DNA of 64,000 nucleotides. Source: Pseudochelatococcus lubricantis. GTDB lineage: Bacteria > Pseudomonadota > Alphaproteobacteria > Rhizobiales > Beijerinckiaceae. The stretch lies in assembly GCF_042432495.1 (NCBI RefSeq), contig NZ_JBHLXC010000001.1:248001-312000 (forward strand), in the 5' to 3' direction. The first letter of the stretch is position 1. Each line of letters opens with the position of its first letter. Below, piece by piece: positions 48,755-56,292 of the stretch. The position numbers and the translations under genes are program-made. A model generated the notes under the pieces. It searched no databases, had not been told where the DNA came from, and worked only from the letters and a program-made list of their open reading frames with translations.

Positions 48755-50110
48755 TCATCCTGCGGCCGGTACGAGGTGCGCCGCCGCGAGCAGCGGGCGG
48801 GCGAAAAAGTCGTTTTCGTCGCGCACGCCGGGAAGGGTGAAGAAATAGCCGCCGCCCACGGGCTTGATGTATTCCTCCAGCGGTTCGCCGTCGAGGCGGC
48901 GCTGGACGGTGATGAAACCATTGAGCAGGTTGGCCTGATAGCAGATGAACAGGAGGCCCATGTCGAGCTGGCCCGATTTCGTCACGCCGTTCGAATAGTT
49001 GAACGGGCGGCGCAGAATCAGGTTCGTCTCGCTCTCCGGCGTGCGCGGATTGGCGAGCCGGATATGGGAATCGTGAGGCGTGTGGACGCCGTCGGGGTCG
49101 CGGCCGAAGTCGGGAACATCGAATTCGCTTGCCCCGGGACCGCCGTCGAGCGGCGCGCCGCTGTCGCGCGCGCGGCCGAAGATGCGCTCCTGCTCCCGCA
49201 GCGGCGTGCGGTCCCAGCGCTCGACGAAGTTGCGGATGATGCGCACGGCCTGATAGGTGCCGCCCGCCGTCCACTCCGGCTCCTCCCCGCCGCGTTGCAC
49301 CCACAGGATGCGGTTCATCAGCGCCGTGTCGTTGGCGTCCGGATTGGCGGAGCCGTCGCGGAAGCCCAGGAAGTTGCGGGCACTCTCGGCCGGCCGGTCC
49401 GGCACCTCCGGCAGCACGGGCACGGCGCCTTCCTGCTTCCAGCGCAGCCAGAGCAGATCGGGCAGGTTCTTGACGATGTCCCGCAGCGCGTGGATCGTCG
49501 TGTCGGCGGTGTTGGCGCAAAGCTGGATAGACAGGTCGCCGTGGCACAGGTCGGCGTTGAGCGCGTCGTTGGGGAACGCCATCATGCGCTCCAGATACTT
49601 CGGCCTGAAAGGCCCGAGACCGAAGCGACCGTCGAACAGCGATGAGCCCACCGAGACGGTGACGGTGAGATTGTCGGGGATGACCACCGGCCCCAGGATG
49701 CCGGAATCGGTGGGCGGGAAACGCGGGTCGCGCACCGGCGGCGTGCCGCCTTCCATCAGGAAGCGCGTCCGTTCCGTCAGTGTGCGGAACAGGCGCACCA
49801 GTTCGTCCGGGGTCTGCGCCAGCACGTCGAAGGACGCCACCATGCCGCAGGCCGGCCGGGGCGTGACGACGCCGGCCTGATGCTCGCCGAGGAAGGGCTG
49901 CTTCTCGGCGGTGCGGTCGCTCACCGGCGCCGTCGCCACATTGCCGCCGGCGGCGGGCTCGCGGGCAAGGCCGGGACGGGGCGCGACGCCTGCCATCATA
50001 CCGGCGAGCGCCAGCGCCTTGAGGCCAAGCGCCTTCAGGATGTCGCGCCGCACGGGCGAATACGGCTTCAGGCGCGGCTCGCGCACGGGGCTGTCCGGTT
50101 CGTCGATCAT
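48755..50110 (-). CDS. efeB: Dyp-type heme peroxidase EfeB (deferrochelatase)
   Basis: 451-residue periplasmic heme peroxidase. A twin-arginine signal (SPVRRDILKALGLKALALAG) is followed by the Dyp fold, with GFRDGSANPD (the GxxDG distal motif) and DSHIRLANPRTP containing the proximal His. EfeB oxidises Fe(II) or takes iron from heme. The ATG at 50110 is preferred because AAGGA lies 7 nt upstream; the ATG at 50125 overlaps the efeO stop and is an alternative. It lies between the two imelysin-type genes. Confidence 0.93.
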   Translation of the reverse strand: MIDEPDSPVREPRLKPYSPVRRDILKALGLKALALAGMMAGVAPRPGLAREPAAGGNVATAPVSDRTAEKQPFLGEHQAGVVTPRPACGMVASFDVLAQTPDELVRLFRTLTERTRFLMEGGTPPVRDPRFPPTDSGILGPVVIPDNLTVTVSVGSSLFDGRFGLGPFRPKYLERMMAFPNDALNADLCHGDLSIQLCANTADTTIHALRDIVKNLPDLLWLRWKQEGAVPVLPEVPDRPAESARNFLGFRDGSANPDANDTALMNRILWVQRGGEEPEWTAGGTYQAVRIIRNFVERWDRTPLREQERIFGRARDSGAPLDGGPGASEFDVPDFGRDPDGVHTPHDSHIRLANPRTPESETNLILRRPFNYSNGVTKSGQLDMGLLFICYQANLLNGFITVQRRLDGEPLEEYIKPVGGGYFFTLPGVRDENDFFARPLLAAAHLVPAAG

Positions 50111-50121
50111 GCGCCGTTCCT

Positions 50122-51318
50122 TCATTCGAGACCGATGGAGGCGTTGAGCTTGCCCGTTGCGTCCGCCAGCGCCTGCAGGCTCGCGGCGATGGCGGCGCGG
50201 TCCTCCCGGCTGACATCGCCGAGGCGCGCGTAACCCTGCGGGCCGCGCAAGCCGTCGATGCGGGCAACCGCCGCATCGAGCTTCGCCTGCGTTTCCGTGG
50301 CGAGCGCCGGATCGGCCTTCGCCACCAGCGGCTGCAGCAGGCCGATCACCTTGCCCGCGCCGGCGAGGGTCGCGGCGAGCGAGTCGATGTCCGTGCCGCT
50401 GTAGCGTTCCTCGCCCTCGCTTGCGATGCTGCCGGCCCAGCGCGTCAGCAGCGTCCTCGCGCCGTCCGCCATCCGCTCCGGCGGCAGTTGCAGGGCGCCG
50501 AGCCGTTCTTCCAGCGTGGTGACGTCCGCGAGCAGCCGCTCCGCGACGGGCGTGAGGCCGGCGAGGTCTCCCTGGGCGAACAGCCCGTATTCCAGACGGT
50601 GGAAGCCCGTGAAGGCGGGATCGGCCTCGCGCTTTTCGAGATAGTCGGCGCGGGCGCTGATCGCGGCGTCGAGATCGACGAAGCGCTGGGCGGCGGGTTC
50701 GATGTGCCTGTAGAGCGCGCGCGCCGGCACATAGAGCGCCCTGGCGCGCGCAAGGTCGCCATCGCGGACGGCGGCGGCGAGGTCCGCCGTGGCGCTCGTC
50801 AGGGCGCCGGATTCCAGCGCCAGGTAGACGCGGTACTCGGCGAGCGGGCCGATGAAAGCCGTCAGCGCCGGCCGGGCGGCGTTTCCGGCATCTGCCGAAG
50901 GGGTGACGGTGAGCGTGCCGCGCGGATTGCTGAGCAGGCCGCAGGTGATCTGGAACGTGCCCGTATCGAGCCTTGCCGTCAGCGTCGACGAGAAGCCGGG
51001 GGCGATGTTCTCACGCTCTTCCACCACCATCACGCCATCGAGAATTTCCCACTCCACGGTGCGGTCGGAGTTGTTGACGATGCGGAAGGTGCGCCGCCCG
51101 GCCGGAACCGTCAGCTCGTTGGGATCGCAGGTTTTTCCCGTGATGGTGACGGTGATGGCGTCGTCCGGCGCGGGCTGTGGTGCCTTGCGGGAGGCAAGAT
51201 AGAACACCGCGCCGCCCGCGATCACGAGCACGACGCCGCCGGCGACGGCAAGCCGCGCCAGGCGGGAGGACGGTGGGGCGGCCTTCTCGCGGCCGGCGTT
51301 GTCTTGCGGAGATGCCAT
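50122..51318 (-). CDS. efeO: EfeO: cupredoxin plus imelysin iron uptake protein
   Basis: 398-residue exported protein with an N-terminal membrane anchor (about 22-42), a cupredoxin domain (about 50-145, with TGKTCDPNELTVPAG and FQITCGLLSNPRG) and an imelysin/M75 domain with GFHRLEYGLF. It binds iron for the permease EfeU. The start at 51318 lies 18 nt after the efeU stop. Confidence 0.93.
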   Translation of the reverse strand: MASPQDNAGREKAAPPSSRLARLAVAGGVVLVIAGGAVFYLASRKAPQPAPDDAITVTITGKTCDPNELTVPAGRRTFRIVNNSDRTVEWEILDGVMVVEERENIAPGFSSTLTARLDTGTFQITCGLLSNPRGTLTVTPSADAGNAARPALTAFIGPLAEYRVYLALESGALTSATADLAAAVRDGDLARARALYVPARALYRHIEPAAQRFVDLDAAISARADYLEKREADPAFTGFHRLEYGLFAQGDLAGLTPVAERLLADVTTLEERLGALQLPPERMADGARTLLTRWAGSIASEGEERYSGTDIDSLAATLAGAGKVIGLLQPLVAKADPALATETQAKLDAAVARIDGLRGPQGYARLGDVSREDRAAIAASLQALADATGKLNASIGLE

Positions 51319-51335
51319 GATGAAAACGACCTTGT

Positions 51336-52175
51336 TCAGCCCGGCGATCCGGAGACGGCGGACGGCGCGGGGGGCGCCGGCGTCCACAGGAACCATGGCA
51401 GCGTCAGCGCGAGGAACGCGATGTAGGCGATGACCTCGCCGACCGCCGGCGTTTCGTGATAGCCGAAAAGCCCGGCGAGCACGCTGCCGGCGACGCTGTC
51501 GAGGGGGAGCCAGTGGCTCGCGTCGAAGGCGGTTGCCTGCAGGCGGTTCCACACGCCCGCCTCGTGCAGCGCGCGCAGGGCACCGGCGAGGATGCCCGCG
51601 GCCACGAACAGGATGAATATCCCCGTCCAGCGGAAGAAGAGGCGCAGGTTGAGCCGCACGCCGCCCCAATAGATGCCGTAGCCAAGCGCCGCGGCCGCGA
51701 GGAGGCCGAGGAGCGCGCCGAGCGGCACGGCCAAGCCCTCGCTCTGCTGGAAGATGGCGAGCAGGAAGAACAGCGACTCGAGTCCCTCGCGCGCCACGGC
51801 GAAGAAAGCCATACCGATGAGCGCCAGCGTGGCATTGCGGCCGCCGGTGAAGGCCGCGTCGATATGGTCGTGAAGCTCGTGCCTGATGGACCGCGCCACC
51901 TTGCGCATCCAGAACACCATCGACGTCAGCACCACGACCGCGACGAGCCCGATGATGGCCTCGAACAGCTCCTGCGCCTTCTGCGGAAAGCCGGACGACA
52001 GCGCCTGCAGGGCTGCGCCCGCGAACAGGGTGAGCGCGAGGGCGAGAAGAATGCCGACCCACACGGCCGGCAGCCACGCGGCACGCCCGGTCTGCTTCAG
52101 ATAGCCGGCGATGATACCGACGACGAGCGCTGCCTCAAGACCTTCACGCAGCATGATCAGGAACGGAGCCAGCAT
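51336..52175 (-). CDS. efeU: EfeU: FTR1-family iron permease
   Basis: 279-residue membrane protein with seven hydrophobic segments and the two REGLE motifs of the FTR1 family (LREGLEAALVVG at 10 and AREGLESLFFLL near 128), the first and fourth helix iron-site motifs. It is first of the efeUOB-efeM operon, divergent from the hmuT-like gene. The C-terminus ends in a proline-rich tail. Confidence 0.95.
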   Translation of the reverse strand: MLAPFLIMLREGLEAALVVGIIAGYLKQTGRAAWLPAVWVGILLALALTLFAGAALQALSSGFPQKAQELFEAIIGLVAVVVLTSMVFWMRKVARSIRHELHDHIDAAFTGGRNATLALIGMAFFAVAREGLESLFFLLAIFQQSEGLAVPLGALLGLLAAAALGYGIYWGGVRLNLRLFFRWTGIFILFVAAGILAGALRALHEAGVWNRLQATAFDASHWLPLDSVAGSVLAGLFGYHETPAVGEVIAYIAFLALTLPWFLWTPAPPAPSAVSGSPG

Positions 52176-52497
52176 CGTCTATGTCCACATAACCCTCAAA
52201 CGTTCGCGGGCGACGAACGCCCGCGAACCCGATAATCGTACATACGAAAATCGGTAATTGCGATATAAATCATTGATATCAAACAATATTTTCTTTATTA
52301 TAGGTATAATAAGCAGGGTAACCCGTTGATGCATCAGGCAAGTCGTCATGCGCCAGCGATGCCGTATCCGCTCGCGCGTGCAGCAACGGGCGGGTGGGCC
52401 CAATCTGTCAATTGACTCGGCGGGTACGACACTATACGAGCGCATGATGTTCCCGTTTTCAGGTTTCGGGATGCCTTTCGCAAGGCAAGAGGCTGTT
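52176..52497. promoter_or_regulatory. AT-rich divergent control region between efeU and hmuT-like gene
   Basis: 322 bp with no gene. A strongly AT-rich core (52235-52320) contains the perfect palindrome TTGATATCAA (52273-52282) and several TATAAT-like stretches such as TATAGGTATAAT. Both flanking operons take up iron, so a RirA, Irr or Fur-type site is expected. The palindrome is a candidate; I do not see a canonical Irr box or 19-bp Fur box. The ATGs at 52348 and 52444 give unlikely leaders for the hmuT-like gene. Confidence 0.55.
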
Positions 52498-53427
52498 ATG
52501 CAGACCGTTCGGCAGCGTTTGTCCGTAGTGCGTTATTTCGCCGGGGCGAGGGCTTTCTGTCTTTTTGTTTTCCTCTCTTTCATTGGTATAAATACAAGCT
52601 TCGCACAGGGCGGCGGGCCGGAGAGAATCGTATCGGTCGGCGGCGCGATTACCGAGATTCTGTACGATCTCGGGCTTGCTGACAGGATCGTGGCCGTCGA
52701 TACGACGAGCCTGTTCCCGCCCGAGGCGCTGAAGGAGAAGCCCAATGTCGGCTACATGCGCGCCCTGTCGGTGGAGGGGATTCTCGCGCTCGGCCCCACG
52801 CGCGTGCTGCTGCTCGACGGCGCCGGGCCGCCGGAGGCGCTGAAGCTGCTGGCGGAATCGGGCTTGCCCATCACGCACATCGGCGACGATCCGACACCCG
52901 CGGGCGTCGTGGCGAAGATCCGCGCAATCGGGCAGGTGACAGGCGCCGATGCCGACGCCGCGACGCTGTCGGAGGCGGTGGAGCAGCGCTTCGCGCTGCT
53001 CGAAGACCTCGGCAGGCAGATCGGGCAGCCGAAGAAGGTGCTGTTCGTGCTCGGCTTTCAGGGCGGCAGACCGCTGGTCGCGGGGCAGGGCACGGCGGCG
53101 GACGGCATCATCCGGCTCGCCGGCGCGCACAACGCGGCGCAGGGTTTTTCCGGTTACAAACCCATGACGGACGAGGCGATCATCGAGGCCGCGCCCGATG
53201 CCATCGTCACCATGGGCAGCGCCGCCCATACGATGGAGCCGGAGGAACTGTTCGCGCGTCCCGCCTTCGCCGGCACGCCGGCCGCGCGGGAGCGGCGCCT
53301 CATCAGCCGCGACGGGCTGTTCCTGCTTGGCTTCGGGCCGCGCACCCCGCAGGCCGCCGCCGATCTGCTGCACGCGCTCTATCCGGCAGTGCCGATACCG
53401 CCCGCCCTTGCCGCCGGCGCTCCATAA
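52498..53427 (+). CDS. hmuT: Heme ABC transporter substrate-binding protein HmuT
   Basis: 309-residue periplasmic heme-binding protein. A signal peptide (core FCLFVFLSFIGINTSF) ends near AQG. The mature part shows RIVSVGGAITEILYDLGLADRIVAVDTTS and NVGYMRALSVEGILALGPTRVL, with a Tyr typical of heme-ligating HmuT proteins. The ATG at 52498 is preferred since it starts just before the signal peptide. It leads the operon hmuT-hmuU-hmuV-hugZ. No TonB receptor or ExbBD genes are in the window. Confidence 0.92.
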   Translation: MQTVRQRLSVVRYFAGARAFCLFVFLSFIGINTSFAQGGGPERIVSVGGAITEILYDLGLADRIVAVDTTSLFPPEALKEKPNVGYMRALSVEGILALGPTRVLLLDGAGPPEALKLLAESGLPITHIGDDPTPAGVVAKIRAIGQVTGADADAATLSEAVEQRFALLEDLGRQIGQPKKVLFVLGFQGGRPLVAGQGTAADGIIRLAGAHNAAQGFSGYKPMTDEAIIEAAPDAIVTMGSAAHTMEPEELFARPAFAGTPAARERRLISRDGLFLLGFGPRTPQAAADLLHALYPAVPIPPALAAGAP

Positions 53428-53448
53428 CGGCCTGCGCGGGGAATGTCC

Positions 53449-54576
53449 ATGGCATCGGCAGCAGCGCGGGATGAACGGTCGTTCCTCGCCCGGCACGGGG
53501 GCGTGGGGCTGATGGCCGGCCTCGTCCTGCTCGTGCTCGCTGCCTCGGTCGTGTCGATGGGCACGGGCGCCGTTCCGCTGCCGCCGGAACGGGTGGTGCG
53601 GGTGCTATGGCTCGCGGCGACGGGCGCGCCGGATGCCATATCCGCCGGCGACCGGCTCGTCGTCATCGGCATCCGCCTGCCGCGCACGCTGCTCGGCCTG
53701 ATGGTGGGCGGGGCGCTCGCGGTGTCGGGCGCGCTGATGCAGGGCCTGTTCCGCAATCCACTTGCCGATCCCGGCCTTGCGGGCGTCTCCAGCGGCGCGG
53801 CGCTGGCGGCGGCGCTTGTCATCGTCCTCGGCCAGCCGATCGTCACTTTTGCCGCCGCCGCGCTGTCGTCCTGGACGGGCGCTGCCCCGGCCCTGCAGGG
53901 TGGGGGAACGCCCTTCGCGCTGCTGCCGCTCGCGGCCTTCGGCGGAGGGCTGCTCGTGACGTTGCTGCTCTATGCCCTTTCCACCCGCAACGGCGAGACG
54001 CGCATCGCAACGCTGCTTCTCGCCGGTGTCGCCATCGGTGCGCTGACGGGTGCTGTCACGGGCCTGCTGTCCTACATCAGCGACGACCGGCAATTGCGGG
54101 ACCTGACGTTCTGGTCGCTCGGCAGTCTCGGCGGCGCGACGTGGGACCGCGTCGTCACGGTTGCGCCGGCCATTCTGCCGGTGTTCCTCGCGGTGCCGTT
54201 TCTGGCACGCGGCCTCAACGCGCTGGCGCTGGGCGAGGCAGAGGCGTTCCATCTGGGCTTCGCCGTGCAGCGCATCAAGCGGGCGACGCTGTTCCTCGTC
54301 TCCGTGGCCGTCGGTGCGGCGGTGGCGACGTCGGGAGTGATCGGCTTCGTCGGCCTCGTGGTGCCGCATCTCCTGCGCCTGCTCCACGGCGCGGACCATC
54401 GCACCCTGCTGCCGGCGAGCGCGCTGCTGGGTGGGGCGCTGCTCGTCGGCGCGGATAGCCTGGCACGCACCGTCGTCGCGCCGGCGGAGCTGCCCATCGG
54501 CATCCTGACGGCGGTGCTGGGCGCGCCCTTCTTCCTGTGGCTGCTGCTGGCGCGCGGCCGGGATCTGTCCGCATGA
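53449..54576 (+). CDS. hmuU: Heme ABC transporter permease HmuU
   Basis: 375-residue FecCD/BtuC-type permease with about ten hydrophobic segments. RLPRTLLGLMVGGALAVSGALMQGLFRNPLADPGLAGVSSGAALAA and GVIGFVGLVVPHLLRLLHGADHR are hallmarks. The ATG at 53449 has GGGGA 7 nt upstream and is preferred over 53443. It overlaps hmuV by 4 nt. A stretch of about 20 residues (WTGAAPALQGGG) enlarges one loop relative to relatives I know. Confidence 0.94.
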   Translation: MASAAARDERSFLARHGGVGLMAGLVLLVLAASVVSMGTGAVPLPPERVVRVLWLAATGAPDAISAGDRLVVIGIRLPRTLLGLMVGGALAVSGALMQGLFRNPLADPGLAGVSSGAALAAALVIVLGQPIVTFAAAALSSWTGAAPALQGGGTPFALLPLAAFGGGLLVTLLLYALSTRNGETRIATLLLAGVAIGALTGAVTGLLSYISDDRQLRDLTFWSLGSLGGATWDRVVTVAPAILPVFLAVPFLARGLNALALGEAEAFHLGFAVQRIKRATLFLVSVAVGAAVATSGVIGFVGLVVPHLLRLLHGADHRTLLPASALLGGALLVGADSLARTVVAPAELPIGILTAVLGAPFFLWLLLARGRDLSA

Positions 54577-55430
54577 GCGCGCTGGAAGCCCGTGGCGTCC
54601 ATCTCGCGGCCGGCGGCAGGAGCCTGGTCGAGGCTGTCGACCTGTCGGTCGCCGCGGGCGAGATGGTCGTGGTTGCGGGACCCAATGGCGCCGGCAAGTC
54701 GACGCTGCTGCGCCTGCTGGCGGGCGAGGCGCGGCCGACGCGCGGCCACGTGCTCTACGGCGGCGCGGATATCGCAGACCTGCCGCCGTGGCGGCTCGCG
54801 CTGGTGCGTGCGGTCCTGCCGCAGAGCGCGCATGTGGCCTTCCCGTTTCGCGTGCATGAGGTCGTGCAGCTCGGCATCGACGGCGTCGGGCGCAAGCTGC
54901 CGCGCGCGGCGCGCGCCGACATCATGACCGGGGCGCTGGAGGCGGGCGATGTGCTCCATCTGCGGGATCGACTCTACCAGACATTGTCCGGCGGCGAGCG
55001 GCAGCGCGTGCAGTTCGCGCGCGTTCTTGGCCAGTTGCGGGCGGGGATGCGGACCGCCGACGCGGCCTCCGCGCCCATCCTCCTGCTGGACGAACCCGTA
55101 TCGAGCCTCGATCTGAAGCACCAGAGCGCGCTGCTGCGGGCCGCGCACCGACTCTCGCGCGAGGGCGTGGCGGTACTGGCGATCCTGCACGATCTCAATC
55201 TGGCGGCGGCCTTCGGCGACCGGCTCGTCGTCCTGAACCGGGGGCGCGTCGCGGCCCGGGGAACGCCGGTCGAGGTACTGACCGACGCATTGCTGCACAC
55301 GGTGTTCGAGGTGCCGTTCCGGGTGGGCGCCGTCCCTCCTGCGCCGGTTCCCTTCGTGCTGCCGTTCGAGGACGCGCCGCCGGCGGAAAAGGCCGCCATG
55401 TCTCATCGACAACCGTCACGCGCCGACTGA
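54573..55430 (+). CDS. hmuV: Heme ABC transporter ATP-binding protein HmuV
   Basis: 285-residue ATPase with GPNGAGKSTLLRLLAGE, LPQSAHVAFPFRVHEVVQLG (HmuV-like), TLSGGERQRVQFARVLGQL, LLLDEPVSSLDLKHQ and ILHDLNLAAAFGDR. A C-terminal extension of about 25 residues follows the NBD. It is coupled to hmuU by ATGA. Confidence 0.94.
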   Translation: MSALEARGVHLAAGGRSLVEAVDLSVAAGEMVVVAGPNGAGKSTLLRLLAGEARPTRGHVLYGGADIADLPPWRLALVRAVLPQSAHVAFPFRVHEVVQLGIDGVGRKLPRAARADIMTGALEAGDVLHLRDRLYQTLSGGERQRVQFARVLGQLRAGMRTADAASAPILLLDEPVSSLDLKHQSALLRAAHRLSREGVAVLAILHDLNLAAAFGDRLVVLNRGRVAARGTPVEVLTDALLHTVFEVPFRVGAVPPAPVPFVLPFEDAPPAEKAAMSHRQPSRAD

Positions 55431-55456
55431 TGATGAGCCTTATTGGAGGAGCCACG

Positions 55457-56266
55457 ATGACCAACGCCCCGGAAACACCGATCACGCCGCGCGAGCTTCC
55501 CATCGACGAAGCGGCGGCGCTTCCGTTCGACGCCGTGCGGACGGCACGCACGCTCCTGCATACCGTGCGCCGGACGTCCGTCGCCACCATCGATCCCGGC
55601 AGCGGCTATCCCTTTGCGCTGGTGACGAATCTCACCGTGCTGCCGGACGGCGCGCCCTGTTTCTTCGCCGCCGGGATTTCGTTGCAGGCGCGTAATTTCG
55701 AGACTGATGACCGCGCTGCCGTCTCCCTCGCGCCCGAGGAGGCCGGCGATGCGCTTGTGCTGCCGCGCCTCACGCTCGTCGGGCGCGTCAGCCGGATCAC
55801 GGGCGACGCCTATGAAGTCGCGCGCCGCCGCTATCTGGCACGCCATCCGAAATCGGCGGTCTATCTCGGCCTGCCCGATGCCCGCCTCTACCGCCTGACC
55901 GTCGAGAGCCTCAAGCTGAACGCTGGCCCCGCCCGCAATGCGGCGCAGGTGAGCCCGGCGGACCTCGTGATCGATCCGGCCGGCGCCGAGGCGCTGCTCG
56001 ACGCCGAGGAAGCGGAAATCGCGCGGCTCGACGCGCTTCCGGGCGAGGCTGCCCGGCTCGCCGGCCTTGCGGGCGCGGACGTTTCCGCTGCCTCGGCCCG
56101 GCGCTGGCGGGTGAGCGGCATCGATCCCGACGGGCTCGATGTCGTCAGCCGGGAGGCGACGGCGCGCCTGTGGTTCCCGTTCCGCGTCGAAAGGCCCGGC
56201 CAGCTCCGGGAAGCGCTGGAGTGTTTCTGTATGAGAAAAACTCTCGCACACCCTTCCCGAAGCTGA
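55457..56266 (+). CDS. HugZ/HutZ-family heme utilisation protein (split-barrel, DUF2470)
   Basis: 269-residue cytoplasmic protein of the pyridoxamine-phosphate-oxidase-like split-barrel family used in heme degradation. Seen: TARTLLHTVRRTSVATIDPGSGYPFALVTNLTVLPDG, FFAAGISLQARNFETDDRAAVSL and the C-terminal DUF2470 part with GIDPDGLDVV. GGAGGAG is 6 nt before the ATG at 55457. It is the last gene of the heme operon. The final 15 residues (ECFCMRKTLAHPSRS) are encoded by a dispersed repeat, so the native C-terminus is probably shorter or has been altered. Confidence 0.87.
   Translation: MTNAPETPITPRELPIDEAAALPFDAVRTARTLLHTVRRTSVATIDPGSGYPFALVTNLTVLPDGAPCFFAAGISLQARNFETDDRAAVSLAPEEAGDALVLPRLTLVGRVSRITGDAYEVARRRYLARHPKSAVYLGLPDARLYRLTVESLKLNAGPARNAAQVSPADLVIDPAGAEALLDAEEAEIARLDALPGEAARLAGLAGADVSAASARRWRVSGIDPDGLDVVSREATARLWFPFRVERPGQLREALECFCMRKTLAHPSRS
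56216..56246. repeat. Dispersed repeat fused to 3' end of hugZ-like gene
   Basis: GCTGGAGTGTTTCTGT matches 47841-47856 exactly. It continues ATGAGAAAAACTC, whose end matches the GAAAAACTC arm at 47773-47781. The repeat lies inside the reading frame and supplies its stop. Confidence 0.6.
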
Positions 56267-56292
56267 ATGCCGTTACCCGTTCCGGACGGGGG

